From positions 1,116,001 through 1,180,000 of the forward strand of contig JAWWNJ010000064.1 of NCBI GenBank assembly GCA_037176885.1: 64,000 nt of DNA. The letters run 5' to 3'. The first letter of the stretch is position 1. The number at the start of each line of letters is the position of its first letter. This DNA is from Favolaschia claudopus. Lineage: Eukaryota > Basidiomycota > Agaricomycetes > Agaricales > Mycenaceae. A program made the translations under genes and the position numbers. Positions 24,101 to 36,270 of this stretch are shown here, piece by piece. The notes beneath the pieces were generated by a model. It saw only the letters and a list, made by a program, of their open reading frames with translations. It had not been told where the DNA came from and did not search any database.

Positions 24101-25332
24101 TCCTGCGCAACGCCGACGCGCCTGATTATCGAAGGTTGAGAGCGAAAGCTATGGAATGCGCCGGTCTCATAGGTCGGTATTTTGGCTCCTTCCTTGTTTT
24201 GGGCGAGCGTCTAACAGGTAACCAGCAATTGCCGTTGGACCGGAGATGTTCCTCCCCGACGCCCATACGCTAGTCGACTTGTTGATGCGGATACAAAGTG
24301 GGCTGATCATCTCTCTGTCTTTCAAATATACTTTACTTTATTGACCCTCGATCGCAGAAAGTCCTAATGATCCCAATGACACCCAGCTCGGGCACTATCT
24401 TATCGCCACTTGGGCGAAGGTGTGCCAGGCAATGGGTCCTGAGTTCGAGCCGTATCTTCCGGTGGTGATGCCAACTCTACTCGCCACCGCCAGCGCAAAA
24501 GCTGACATCTCTGTATACGGTCAGTTACCTCCGATATGGCATGGTGATTCCTGATGAATTCCTTTGTGCTTTGCAGATGAAGAAGAGGACAAGGTCGAAG
24601 AAAGAGACGGTTGGGAAACTGTGAACATGGACGGCCAGACACTGGGGATCAGAACCTCGGCCATTGAGGAGAAGTGTCAGGCGTTTGAGACGCTGGTCAT
24701 CTATTGCTCGACCCTTGGGCCTCGATTTGCGCCGTGGCTCGCGCAGACTTTCGAGGTGACGCTTCCTTCGCTGAGATTCTACTTCCACGATGGGGTGCGG
24801 GAGGCTTGCGCCATGTAAGTTGTCTCTACTACTTGCACCCCCGACCAAGGCTGACTTTGCCTTGCTCAACAGGCTCGTCCCCATGCTCCTCGCCAGCGGC
24901 AAAAACAGCGGCACCCTAACCAACAACATGGTCACTACCACCTTCCTCCAACTCATCAACGGCATCAGCACCGAACACGACGCCTCCTTCCTCAGCTCAC
25001 TATACAAATGCTTCAACGAGTCCCTCCGCGTCATCGGCGGGCCCCCCGCCCTGTCCCCGGAATTCACAAACGGCATCATGGAGGCGACGAAGCGGCAATT
25101 GCAGACGCTGGCGGATAAGCGGCGCGCGCGGAAGGGAAGGCCCGCGGCGGAGCTGGAGGAGGAGAGGGAGGATATGGCGCTGTTGGAGGAGATTGAGGAT
25201 TTTGCGTTGGAGGATATGGGGAAGATGTTGGCGGGGTTTGATGCGAATCATGGGTTGTTGGTTGCTGTGTCGAGTGTGAGGGAGCTTGGGTTTAATCAGT
25301 ATGATAGTGAGGAGGGGGAGGAGGAGGGGTAG
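21164..25332 (+). CDS. Importin-beta family karyopherin (importin-5/Kap121/Pse1 type)
   Basis: A long gene with more than ten small introns. The ATG at 21164 opens MESVVPQEITTELTQILSNLLLGDNEIRT, the first HEAT repeat of this family. Later exons read LVRRKTVDTVCDLAGEGMRRG, LRESAYRVFAGCPNLVMD, YIPSMMASYDWRVRHAGLMAVAAIAEG, LHPRVRYAACQCVGQ, DYRRLRAKAMECAGLI and GPEFEPYLPVVMPTLL. The conserved acidic DEEEDKVEERDGWETVNMDGQ matches the importin-5 signature. It ends FNQYDSEEGEEEG. The protein carries cargo such as ribosomal proteins and histones through nuclear pores with Ran-GTP. A low-complexity insert (PSQPQPASSPSGVHLQQQQ) and a Ser/Pro-rich loop (about 22560-22760) are expansions compared with yeast Kap121. 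Some exon borders are approximate. Essential in yeasts, so likely single-copy here. Confidence 0.93.
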
Positions 25333-26200
25333 GGAGGGAGTGTATAGTAAGTAGAGTTCAAGGATGGCAAGTATAAAAAGTGTAATCTCTGAGGAATGTA
25401 TTTAGCTCTAGAGTGTTTATTATGGATGGGTTGTCAATTGGACCACAGCGAAGTAGCCGCAGCTAGTCTGTATCGTGTACTTCTTGCAGCGCTGAAGGTA
25501 ATCTCTGGCTTAGCCAGATGCCTCGATCAGTGCGTTATTGGTTCGGAGTTCTCAACAAAGTTCTCCTTTTCAATCAATGACTAACTCATAGTTTATGATA
25601 GATGTGCAGGGGCTTGGGCAGGACATCTGGGACGAGAAGAAGGATATATAGAGCAATACTTGAGAAAGTTTCGATTTCTCGGACGATGGATTCATTGAGT
25701 CTTTGGTCTACAGTTGAAACAAAGAGAGATAGATTCAAGGGTTACGAAAAGAACGATGTATGCCTCTTATACTACTCCATATTCAGCACGATCCTCGCTG
25801 TGGAAGGAGTCCTTATAGAGGCTGCGCAGCGCGAAGGTAAAACGACGACGCTATGAATTTATTTGATCTGGCCGGTCGACGCAGTGAATGGTCAGCACAC
25901 TTGTGCGTCGTCCCATCCAGAGCGCTCCTATTCATTCCATGCGCAGAGGTGGGTGGGGTTTCTCTGCGATGGGGAGGCGAAGGCGGTATGTATGAACCCA
26001 GGGAGATGGTTCTAGAGAAACGATATGGTAGTCGCGCATCGGAAGCAGGTAGATGTTGTGACAATACCCAGAGTTCAGACGCAACGCATTCAGGTCATCA
26101 GGTCGGCTGTCCACTCCAATTCAGTCCCCCAATTAATCAAATAATTATGCCCGAAATCTATACACGGTCAACCAAAGCGACCTCCCCTCACTTACAAGTG
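25333..26200. other. Convergent 3' intergenic region
   Basis: Lies between the 3' ends of the importin and SPC3 genes. No gene is supported here. Confidence 0.45.
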
Positions 26201-26994
26201 CTATGCATTGTTAACCATAGGCGGGAACGGTACACTTGCGTTCGTGGACGCTGCGACGCCGTATACCAGGGCGCCGACGTGGGGCATGACGTTGTAGCGT
26301 AGTGTGTAGATTGCCTGCGCGTCTCTGCGAATAAGTAAAAGTGAAGTTGATTTAATTTAATTTGGTGGAGACGGAAGAGGAGAGAGACGAACCGGAATGT
26401 ATTCGTATCCTTGAAATGATACTTCTGCTTTCCGGCGTAGTGGATCTTGGCGTCGGCTTTGCGGCGGACGATGCGGTCCCAGATGACGACGGCGTTTTTC
26501 ACCTGGCTGCAGGTAAGGGACGTGAAATGGAAAGACATAGAAGCGTACCCCTCTGGCGTTTGTGTACTCCGCATCAACATATAAGAAAAGTTGTTTCGTG
26601 TTCCAATTGAAGAGAGAAGATAGGTCTGCCAAATGTGAAGTAAGATTCGGCTGCATCCACAATTGTCGCGCGATTGATTGAGGACGCGACTGACCAGCAT
26701 CCACTTCGAAGTCGACGTGTGCATGCTCGTACTTATATTGTCGTCCTCTCCCGTGGGTTCTACCAGACCGATTCAGTTGTTTGTTGAGGACTTTGAGGAC
26801 AGACAGCTTGTAGACGTGGAGAATATGTAGCTTGCTTACATCTTCACCTTCTTCACGAGCACCGAACCGCCTTCAATCGGGGATTCAAAGAATTGGATCA
26901 AGATGGAGGAGATGGCGATGGCGGCGAGGAGACCCATTACGCATGATGAGAGAAGGGCGGAGGTGTTGTTAATTCGCGAGAAGAGGGTATGCAT
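26201..26994 (-). CDS. SPC3: Signal peptidase complex subunit 3 (SPC3/SPCS3)
   Basis: Five exons (26994-26840, 26759-26695, 26625-26549, 26502-26393, 26324-26201) sum to 531 nt and give 176 residues, the usual family length. The N-terminal MHTLFSRINNTSALLSSCVMG plus AAIAISSILIQFF is the single membrane anchor. The luminal part has DFEVDADLSSLFNWNTKQLFLYV, AEYTNARG and NAVVIWDRIV, all diagnostic of SPC22/23. The C-terminal part is YHFKDTNTFRDAQAIYTLRYNVMPHVGAL. It is the non-catalytic subunit that holds and supports the signal peptidase in the ER membrane. The acceptor before AACCCACGG is required to keep frame. It converges with the importin gene and diverges from the Whi2-like gene, with 274 bp between starts. 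Confidence 0.93.
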
Positions 26995-27268
26995 GGCGGA
27001 AGAAGTAAGAAATCAAGACACGTCGCGGTTCAAGTGAATTGTGGCGGCGTCTCGTATTTGGCTGCAGCAACTTATACTTCGCATTTAATGCGATCCTCGT
27101 GTTCGCCGCCGTGAGCTCATCGTGTTCAGCGTCCACGAGGGAATAAATAGATAGTCTTGTATTCGTACAGTATCCATTGAACAATATATGTGAATTGTCT
27201 ACAGTGAAATCATCAACAATTCGGAGTCTGGATCAGTGGTGCCCGGTTTGTCATTCACCTTTTCGACC

Positions 27269-28537
27269 ATGTCGTCCTCGTCGCCCATTACGCAGGTCTC
27301 CCAACATGCGCCCCCCGCCCACTCGAATCTGCAGCCCCAGCTCCTCACCCGTCTCTTCCTCGATCTGCGCGGCAGGCGCTTCGAGGTCGACCGCGAAACC
27401 ATCATGAACCTCCCGGAATCCGTCCTCCTCTGTCTCTTCCCCAACGGCCTGGTGCTGAGCAGGCAGAGTGTCGCGCTGTCGGACGGGGGTGACGACGAGG
27501 ACGAGGAGGTCTACGGTGTCGATGTCCGTCATTCATTTCGTCTTGTCTAGCCATACTCTGTCTAAATTCACATTGCACACTATCTCTGCAGTTCGACCCC
27601 GACTGTTTCCAATACGTCCTTACCTTCTTCCGCACCGCCTCCGAAGCATTTTACGGCACCGCAACCAGCCCCGGCCTCCTCGCCTTCCAGCAGCACCTCC
27701 TCGACGGGGGCGGCTCGCCCTCCGGCTCCCCAAACAACAGCCCCGACGCATTCAACCCCACCCCGGCACAGAACCCCCTGCTCTCCAAGCAAGCTATCAT
27801 CGTTTTGCGCGAGGAGCTCGAGTACTTCACCATCCCGCCAAAAAGCAGCGACGCCGTCACAGACGCTAATGGCATCGCCAACGAGAGCCTCCTGCAGGTG
27901 AAGCGCGACGGCGGGGAGTATCTGATGGAGAAGCGCAACATCTTCACGGCGCTGCAGCGGAATGTGAACAAGGAAAACAATGTCGCGGAGCAGCATCTCA
28001 TTGATATGCTTTGCATGAGGTGCGTTTCGTCTTCGGAATTTCCTCTCCTACTTATTCAAACTACATTCAGCGGCTTCGACCGCGACGACGAATGGGGCTT
28101 CCGCGCCCTCGAGCCCTCACGCTCCTGCATCTCCTCCATCGCCCTCGTCCTCCTCAAAACAGGCATCGCCCACAGCCCAGGCAACACCAAGCCCGTCGAG
28201 GTCGACTACGCCCAGATGGCCACCGCCCAAAAGCTCCTCCTCTTCTGGCGCAAGCCCGCGCGCAAGTGCTGGTGGGACGGCATCGAGGTCGAGCTCCCCG
28301 AGAAGGACGGCCGGCCCGCGCATTCGTTCAAGTTGTGGGCACGGCGGGTGTGGACGCTTGAGCTTAGTTTGGTCGGTTGCCTCCAACTAACTCCTCTTTG
28401 GATTATACTGATATGGTTTTTTGAATCCTGTTTCAGGTTTGATCGGCGCTGGCGTGCTCGCCGTTGTTGTCGTATTGGAAAGGGATATACATGCATACCG
28501 TTCATTTGCTCACAATTGTAGACTCCGCATTCATTAA
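27269..28537 (+). CDS. Whi2-like BTB/POZ growth regulator
   Basis: Exons 27269-27523, 27592-28019, 28071-28375 and 28437-28537 add up to 362 residues. After a short disordered head comes a BTB/KCTD-like fold, LFLDLRGRRFEVDRETIMNLPESVLLCLFPNG, and FDPDCFQYVLTFFRTA. Then ILREELEYF-like VLREELEYFTIP and YLMEKRNIFTALQRNVNKENNVAEQHLIDML follow. The C-terminal part has WGFRALEPSRSCISSIALVLLKTG and KLLLFWRKPARKCWWDGIEVELP, characteristic of fungal Whi2 proteins. These act with the phosphatases Psr1/2 in stress signalling and in restraining TORC1 when amino acids run low. The last intron uses donor GTTGCC at 28376; the competing GT three bases earlier would end the protein at once. With my choice the protein gains a hydrophobic tail (GLIGAGVLAVVVV). 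Confidence 0.88.
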
Positions 28538-29538
28538 TCAGGATACCCATTCCCATTCCGTCTCGTGTGTGGGGCGTCTCATTCGTCGTTCATCGGAAGC
28601 TGCCCGATATTTGTAGGTTTTGCTTGAGAAAGAAGTGCACTCAGTCGGCACGCAGGTGATCGGACATGAAGAGAGATAAATTCTAAATATTACAGCCAAT
28701 GGATTTACAGGTGAGAGAAAGAGCTAGGAACGAGGTTGCTGGTGCTTTTTTCCACCATATATGTTGCGCGGTGCGGCTCTGTCGGAGCCGAATGTTTCTC
28801 TCGTTGCGTCGCTCATATAAGGTGCAACACGCTCTCGAACAGCACGCGCCGGCGGTGCCGGCGTTGACACCGGATGACTTTGGAATGGATCATCATTGTC
28901 GGAGGTTATAGTCATCCGCCGTTCGCGGCGCACGACGCTGCACGCATGCTACAGTTGTAGGAAGACGTATGACGCTATTGTATCGGCACTGGCTGAACTT
29001 TGATACAGGATGGAGCAGTAGAAAGCCCGTGTATTCTCCCTGATTTACACAGACTTTGGGATTTTCCTGCGTTTGCAGCGTTTTGCTATCTGGATTGCAA
29101 ACTGAACTGGCGAAACGCAGGGTTTCGCGCACTAGAGGGCACAGACCGAGAAACCTAGAATTTCATATTGTATGCAGTAGTATCGTCGTCGAAAGAGTTG
29201 GAGCTTAGGTATCTTAGGTGCCTGGTGAGTTGGATGACTGCAACAGAAAGTAAAGTTGAATTTCAAACTCCGCTTGATGGCGAGCGAACCTACTTACTAC
29301 TAGTGCATATCCTTTAGGTTCTTTTCTCATTGCCCAGGAAAGTCTGGTTTACGAGACTATACATATTCTATTACCCTCGTCTTGCATTTGCCTTACTTTC
29401 CTTCTCTGTTATATTGGTTTCACACTCTAGTCTCTCGGTGAAATTTTTCATGGGCAGCGCATACAAATTAAAAACTTGCAAGGAACGATTCGATACATTA
29501 CTGATAATCACATACGTAGTGCAGCTGTCGACCCGAGC
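28538..29538. other. Convergent 3' intergenic region
   Basis: About 1 kb between two convergent 3' ends, A/T-rich in part. No supported feature. Confidence 0.45.
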
Positions 29539-31639
29539 CTACATGACCATGTCTTCATATTGGATAGGAATACCCCAATTGAACAATTTTGCTAATAAAT
29601 TTGAATCCGCTTCCCGCTGTTTCGACTGCTCTCTCTGCTGAAGTTCGGCCACTCTTTGTTTCTCGAGCCGGAGCTCTTTCTTGAGACGCGTATATTTGAC
29701 CTTCAACTGATCAACCTCGGTTGGCGCAGTCGTCTGGACTTCTTGGTCCACAAGAACCCCAGAATTGACCGAAATGGCACGCTGACGCGCCTTGCCTTTC
29801 CCCTTGATGTCAGTTCTGGGACCTGAATCCGGTACACCGTATCTCCTATCGTGAGGCGCCCACAGGATGCTCTGACGTTCTATAAGTGGGGTAGAGCGTG
29901 TTCGGAGATGCTCGCTCGGTACATGCGCTGCGCGCGGCAGGGGTTTGAGATCCCGGCTTTTGAAACTCTGAAGGTCGCGCGCCGGGAAACCCGTAAAGCC
30001 CAGGACTTCATCCGTGAGAGATGGAGAGTGAAAATGCAAAGGAGGAAGTTCAGGCGTGCCCTGCTCCCAATGAGGGTTGGACTGAGCCTGTACAGATGCT
30101 TCGGATTCGCCATCATCCTCTTCAGATGCCGCATCCTCTCTGTGAACGCCTTGCAAACTGGTAGGTTCGTTGGACAGAAAGCATTCGGATATGTTAGGCG
30201 AACCTTCTGCGCTTTGTGCAGTGGCGATTGCGATAGTCTCCGGGTTCAAAGGCGATACCATCGTGTGGGATGGAGGCTCAACATTACCGAAGAAGGAGTC
30301 AGGCGTTGGAGGGTCCGTGACGACCACCCATTCGGTCGGCAAGAAACGGTCGGAGTGTAACAACAATGGGAGTGAGATATTATCGATTTTGAGAGAACTG
30401 AGCGGGGTCGTGGATGGATTTTCGTCAAGATATTCAAGTTCCGCGTTGTCAGAGTCATCCCGCGATCTTTCTGACTTGGCTTCGGCATCAGCTGAAGAAA
30501 TCGAGGATGCAGCAGGACGAATCAAGTTGGAGGACAGACTGTCGCTTTCACCACGACCGGCAAATGGGGCCGAGTCTTTTCTGGACAGCGTTCGTATCAG
30601 CTCGTCGTCGGTGTCCTGGGGCCGAGATGAATCAGATCCAGAGTCTGAATCATTGCATGAAGGGACATCGGATGCCGGAGGAATCGGCGAGGCACGACCA
30701 GTTGATGGAAAATTAACGGAAGTGACTGGAACTGTCGAAGAGCTCGTCGTATTCAGATCACTCTCTGAGACCGACTTGTCTGAGGATGATAGAGGCGGGC
30801 CATGTTGGTCTCCGTTCTGACTGAAAGAGGAAGACACTGATGGACATGTCGCGCCTGGGGCATCCGGCCTGCCAAAGGGAAGATCGGCCTGTATTTCCGA
30901 GTTGTCGTTTTCTGACTTTATTACCGTGTCACTGGCGTCGATGATGACCGGGGGAGGGTGATCGAATTGAAAGTCCCATTCCATGTTTGATGCGATCGAG
31001 GAAGCAGAGGAACTGCTCGACGAGCCATGAGAGCTTGAGTGAAGACTATCCTTGATCTCGGGAAATACATTTTGCAGAGCTCGCCACCGCCTCTGCTCAG
31101 GGCTGTCGAGAATGCGGCGAGGCGTTAATGTACTTCCAGGTTCATGCTGATCGGGATCGGGATCAAGTCTATGGGCATTCTCAATTTCTGCTGCCAAACC
31201 AAGATTCGAAAGACCTACGTTTCAATTCCAAACTCAGGTGACATACGAACTCGCCAGGTATCTTTCTTCAAGGTGTTGCGAGGAGACGCAAGCAAACGAA
31301 CTTCTTCTGCAAGGCTAGTAGGATCAAGTACGACTATCTAAAATACCAAGGTCACGATAAGCCAAGACGCAGCGTGTGGGTATATCATACCTCTGAATGT
31401 ACGGTGTACGATTCGTGAATGGAGTCCGCAAAGCGCGATGAACTTGCGGGCTCCTCCTCCGGCTCACAACATTCGAGCGCATCCTTTTCGTCAGGTATCC
31501 AGGAGCCGCCTGGCATTCCGAGACAAGGTGATTTGGAGCGGAGAGACATAGAGGCCGAGGACGCCAACTGCTTCCAACGAGGAAATGGGGCCCAGTGGCA
31601 GAAGAAAAAAGCCAAGCGCGGAGAGAGCGCTTGCACCAT
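29539..31639 (-). CDS. Serine-rich protein with C-terminal coiled coil, function unknown
   Basis: Read from ATG at 31639. Exon 1 ends ...SIHESYTVHSE. A second exon (31338-31247) gives IVVLDPTSLAEEVRLLASPRNTLKKDTWRV, and a long third exon runs from 31214 to the stop at 29539. The middle is acidic and rich in Ser, Pro and Thr (phosphorylation-prone, disordered). The last 60 residues (VDQLKVKYTRLKKELRLEKQ, RVAELQQREQSKQREAD) form a heptad coiled coil. No catalytic domain is seen. The 5' end is uncertain: a further coding piece with CDIC and CPACRW lies at 31713-32050 on the same strand. If spliced in, it would suggest a zinc-finger N-terminus, but I could not find the joining sites. About 680 residues as given. 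Confidence 0.6.
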
Positions 31640-32188
31640 TCAACAGATTTGGCGCTGTGTACGATAAAAGCAGTGGTAGGGCGTCTAAGCTAGGACTAGG
31701 CCAGACAGAACATCACACGAGAAGCCTTCCTCGAGGCCAAGCCCGCCACAATTTGCAGCAAATATAGCGATGTGTGTCCAACAAGGTTTGTAACTTACGG
31801 TGGTGGATTGGGGAAATTCGCCAACGGCAAGCGGGACAATTTATCAACTTGACGGAGGGCCGCCTATAATCGATCTCATCTTCAAACGATTCAGCAAGAA
31901 CGCAAAAGCGAGAGAGGATGAAGTTTGGAGTTGAAAAAATAGAGTTCGCGGCTGGTAACCAGGGCCGCTGGTTCGCGGTGACAACTGTCACGCAGATGTC
32001 ACAGGGTTTCAAGTATGAAGTTAGTAAACCAAGTTGTCCGAGGCCATGTTCCAAATTGAAAGGATTGTGAGTGAGCTGGAACCTGTGGAGGTTAACGAGA
32101 GCGTTCCTCGAAATACATGTTTTTGGGACTCGTATTTTCAACCCAAAATCATGCATCATGACCCGCACAAAATTCCGTACACTGGCAC

Positions 32189-33398
32189 TCAAAACCCCAT
32201 CCACTCCCACCCCACCCTCCGCAACCCATCCCAATCTCTCTCCCTCCCTCCGCTAAACTGCACCCTCACCCTCCCTCGCTCAACCTTTACCTCCGCACGA
32301 TCGCCCTCCCATCTTCCACTCCCCAGCGCCCCAATAAAATACATCCGCGAGGTGCTGTCCTCGCTGAGGATCGTCGCATGCGAATTGAGGGCCGCAGAAA
32401 GCGTTATGTGGTTGTTGAGGTCGCCTGCGGCGACGTGTACAGTTAATAGTCCGTGGAATGAGGGCGGGAGGTGGAGGGAGGTGAACCCGTTCTTGGAAAG
32501 AAGGGTTGCGCGAAAGGGAGGACGGCGGAGAGTTGCAGTGTGCTTCAGAGACGTTTCAATATGATATACATAGTCATATGCAAAAAGAAAAACCTACGAT
32601 TTTCGCTAGCAGCGGAAACGTGTTGTCACCTCCACCACAAATTTCAAAATGCAGTTCCGTGCGAGGAACAGCCGTGGAAAGGTTCGGAAGTGTAGGTTCG
32701 CGTTCGCCGACGAGATGCACATCCACATCGATCCCCCCATTCTCCACCTTCAACACAAGATTCCTGCGAACCGTCTCCCCTGGGTCAAGCGGCGACAGCA
32801 ACGTCTCTGGAATCTGCAAAAAAGGATCCACCGCAAATGTTCCCCGTATCGACGCCCCTCGCGAAGACGCCAGCGAAAACGCGTTCCGTTTGTGCGTTTT
32901 GCGGTATAGAGAGACATAGTTGGTTGGGTTTAATTTCAGCGGTGCACCGCCAATTTGCTTTTGGGATGACGACAATGCCGAGGATGATGCAGCGGGGGTG
33001 GCGTTGGAGAGACGCCGGAGGAGGGGCGCGGCGCTTTCGAATTTGTGGTCTGGAAAGGTGGAAATGCGGGCCTCGGAGGAAGCTGGGTGGGCTGGAGGTG
33101 GACGGAGGTGGGGAAAGGGGAGAGGATATGGGTGACCGGGATAGCAATGATTTAGAGCTGTCGTTGAGGATGGAATGCTGTCCTGAGGAGAAGACTCTGC
33201 ATTTTGAGCGGGGTCTTCTTGGGCGTTTGTTGGATCGTCCGGTGGCTGTTGCTCAACCGCCGTAGCCTCTGGAGCTGCAAGATGGGAGGAATGGCTTTGC
33301 GCAGAGACCAAGTCTCTTTCCGAAGCGGGAGGGGATGGCGAATGGCAAGACGAAGCATCTCCATTGAACGAGTAGTTTGGAGGGGGGATGGTCTCCAT
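32189..33398 (-). CDS. DUF7330-type protein, function unknown
   Basis: Exons 33398-32598 and 32542-32189 give 384 residues. The first 180 residues are Pro/Ser-rich and disordered. The conserved part has PRNLVLKVENGGIDVDVHLVG-like ETVRRNLVLKVENGGIDV, then ATLLSKNGFTSLHLPPSFHGLLTVH, SEDSTSRMYFIG and RWEGDRAEVKVERGRVRVQFSG. This repeating beta-strand pattern with 'NG' turns matches the fungal DUF7330 beta-solenoid-like domain. No signal peptide or membrane segment. The start at 33398 (METIPPP) was preferred over upstream non-ATG codons. The second exon is easily missed because the first frame runs through the intron. Confidence 0.75.
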
Positions 33399-34241
33399 GT
33401 CAAAGAAGCGCAGCACAAGTCAAGTCAAGGCCCTCAAGCAAAGAGCTCTAGAGGTTGAAGCACGAGGCTAATCGAGGAGGGTCGATTACGTTTAATTTTG
33501 ACGCACGAAAGCTCTAATGCGACTTCTTGCTGTTACATGTTCTATTCGGCTGAGGCGGAGCAGAAGACACTTATTGATAATGCGACCGCGCGCCACTTCG
33601 TCCCTGCGCATCAGTACTATGCTTTGAAGTCGTTTTGGGGTTCAACAAGTTGTAGCAGTGTCAAAGCAAGGCCCTTTGCAGGAGCGGACGTAGGATGTGC
33701 ATTCGAGCAAGCACAGCGGGACACGGGATAATAGTTTGTCAAGCTTCGGAACGCTAGGTGGCAGCATGCAGAGCTTCAAATTGAGTTCTATTGAGAAATT
33801 TCATTTTGCGGGGAGGAATCGTGGACCGTCGCGCCACTGGCGCGTTCGTCGGTGTAGACCAAGTTCCCGGACATTAGTACCGCGTAGATAAGCCATACTT
33901 TCTTGAAAAGAAAGTGGGTTGGATCGCTCATTGGGGGTTCACCCACGCGACAATAAAACGCGGAGAAAGCCTCGAGTGTTTGTTTACACCTGTAGCTTTT
34001 TTCGCCGAATTTGGATTGCATCGGCGCACCGGTCCGGCGAGCTTTCGGCAGTCTTTGAACCACTGCATAGACCGGGATTTCCGTCAGTAAGTTACATCTT
34101 GTACACTCATATACATGTATTTCGTGAGGATTAGTTAGTACAACATTATAAGTCTGGAGGTTAATCTACATATACTGTACACAAGTCGTCCCTTCCTTCC
34201 AGAATTAGTTGTACTGGGCTCCAGATACCTCAGATAGATCC
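33399..34241. other. Intergenic region, no feature
   Basis: Holds the promoter of the DUF7330 gene and the 3' flank of the acyltransferase gene. Nothing else supported. Confidence 0.4.
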
Positions 34242-35735
34242 TCAGACAGATCTCCCAAGCGACCGCCGTACAAGATCGACAATGATGCGAGTAGGACTTA
34301 TTAGTGGGGGTATGACCATCGCACCACCGAGACCCCGAACGTGCCAGGCATTTGCTAGCGGGGAGAAACTATCAGCATCGCGAAAGAGAAAACACGAGAA
34401 AAAAACTCACTCATAGGTTGCGCACAAATGAACATGACAAAATAGACCCACAACCTTCCAATGGTACCGCCCACCCTCTTCCCCGTAACCTGCCGCCACA
34501 CCCGTTCACCAATAAGCAGCAGGCCCTGCGACGCGAAAAAGACCGTCACGGTATGATCAAGACCGCGGCCTAAAGTATATATCGAGCACTCGTGGAACAA
34601 TCCGCTCGCGACGAAGGTCCCGAGCAGCATACCGAGGTCACCCGCGAGCCATCGCCCGGGATACCCGCCGAAAACAAGGAACGTATTGCGGAGAAGCTGG
34701 TGCCAGCTCTGCGCCCAGAGCATATGCATGCTCGTTGCACTCCACGGATGATCCGTGACAGGCGGCCACGACGAAGGAAGGCTATCGAGCAGCCCGACAG
34801 CAAGAAGCGTGAACAAATCGTACACCATGCCGAAGCCCGCGAGGAGCGCTGTGCCCGTGAACATGTGAATTGTCGTTGAGACGGGGTATCGCAAGATCGG
34901 ATGGAGGGTGGGGTAGAACATGGTGCCGCCAGTGGGGAGGCCGACGCCGGGGAATAGTTTGAGCAGGGATTCGAAGAAGTCGAGGAGGAGGAAGTTTTGG
35001 ATGAAGGAGATGAGGGTGGCGCGGAGGAAGGCGCGGCGTTCGAGTGGGCGGTTGGGGGCGGGGATGTATGTTCCTTGAGCAAATTTCCAGCGGAGGCCGC
35101 GCATCGTGTGTATCAGTTCGAACGCGTCGTATAGCCAGGAAGGAATGAAATGGACGACGGCTTGCGATTCTGAAAACTCCGTGGGTTCGGCGTGTCCATT
35201 GGTAGATGGCACCGAGCCATTAGAGATGGGTGGGGAGCCTTTGATTGGCTCTTTGCCTTTCGAAAGGCCGGGTTCGCGTTCACCGATCTTGAGCATGCCC
35301 TCCTTGGTGAACGTGTATTCTAAGGCTTTGGCGAGCACGACTTCGGCTAGTAGTGCTATTGCCCAGTTATATACATTGAGCTCTAAACCGCAAATGGTCA
35401 GAAGACGGAGAAAATGAGAGGCACACAACTTACCTGGTATTGTCCATCGAAAGCGGAATCCGGCAGTCAGCGTCGCGATGATGACAGTGGGCAGGAAGAG
35501 AAGTCGAATTAAGTAGGTCCCTGGTCGCCGGGCGAGATATGCGAGAAATACAAAGGGTACAAAGCATGAAAGCAGCACTGGAGCGTTGGAGAAAGTGAGT
35601 GGTATGCGATTATGAGGTTTGGGGATGACGGCGTGGAATGCACGCGTTGAGCCTATGGATATCCTGTGTGGATGTTAGAGCGACGTGGGGGCTGCGATAT
35701 GGATAGATTTACTCTTGCCAAAGAGTGTGTTTCAT
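34242..35735 (-). CDS. Wax-synthase-like membrane acyltransferase (MBOAT-related)
   Basis: Exons 35735-35713, 35663-35434, 35382-34411 and 34354-34242 sum to 1338 nt, 445 residues. The first exon codes for only seven residues plus two bases. At least seven hydrophobic segments are visible, for example VLLSCFVPFVFLAYLA, LLFLPTVIIATLTAG and YNWAIALLAEVVLA. The family motif is MLWAQSWHQLLRNTFLVFGGYP with the conserved His, followed by LGTFVASGLFHE with a second His thought to be catalytic. The C-terminus reads WHVRGLGGAMVIPPLIS. Fungal members of this type include enzymes of terpenoid and lipid O-acetylation, so the substrate may be a sterol, fatty alcohol or terpenoid. It shares a 535 bp divergent promoter with the HNH gene. 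Confidence 0.85.
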
Positions 35736-36270
35736 GGAGGAAAGAGACAGCACGCGTCGGCGAGGTGGAGGCGGACCATGTAAATACGCGGTAATCCGAT
35801 GACACACTCACTTCGCCGCGGCCTCCCCGAAATTGACCGATGCCGGCTCCTGCTCAACGCAGTCATCTGGTGGCTCGTAACCCAACCTTTTAGGCTTTAC
35901 TACGCCGCGCATACATCTTATCCGAGCAACGACGCATCGTAAATTTGTTATTTCGTCGGACTGCTAAACAAGCTCTTGGCACAGTCTGTCATCCGGGTGT
36001 TTCCGCAAGCCGCCACTCCTCCGAGTCTGACCAGTTCAAGTCTCTCCAATTCAACTGGAAACCCCAGCTCTTGCTCTGACTTTCCGAGCTCTGTAGCGAC
36101 CCCGAAAATCTGCAAACTGGACGCCTCCTCGCACTTTGATCCACTCGTTAAGCCTTCCGCCAATCATTTGTACTGTCGCATCGACTTTTTCTTCTCTGGA
36201 AATTAGCCTTATCAGCTCTGGTACTCAACTCGCCAATAAACCGTGTACAGAATTCAGACCCTTCTCTCTA
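35736..36270. promoter_or_regulatory. Shared divergent promoter region
   Basis: 535 bp between the starts of a minus-strand acyltransferase and a plus-strand HNH gene. It must contain both promoters. C/T-rich stretches lie near 36100-36250. No specific binding site is recognised. Confidence 0.5.

Noticed and set aside
30170..30820. 216-residue plus-strand open frame
   Set aside because: It lies opposite the long Ser-rich exon of the coiled-coil gene on the minus strand. Residues are what Ser codons read in reverse give, with no motif.
31713..32234. RING finger suggested by CDIC and CPACRW on the minus strand
   Set aside because: The middle cysteine and histidine ligands are missing and no splice path joins the parts, so only mentioned as a possible extra 5' part of the coiled-coil gene.
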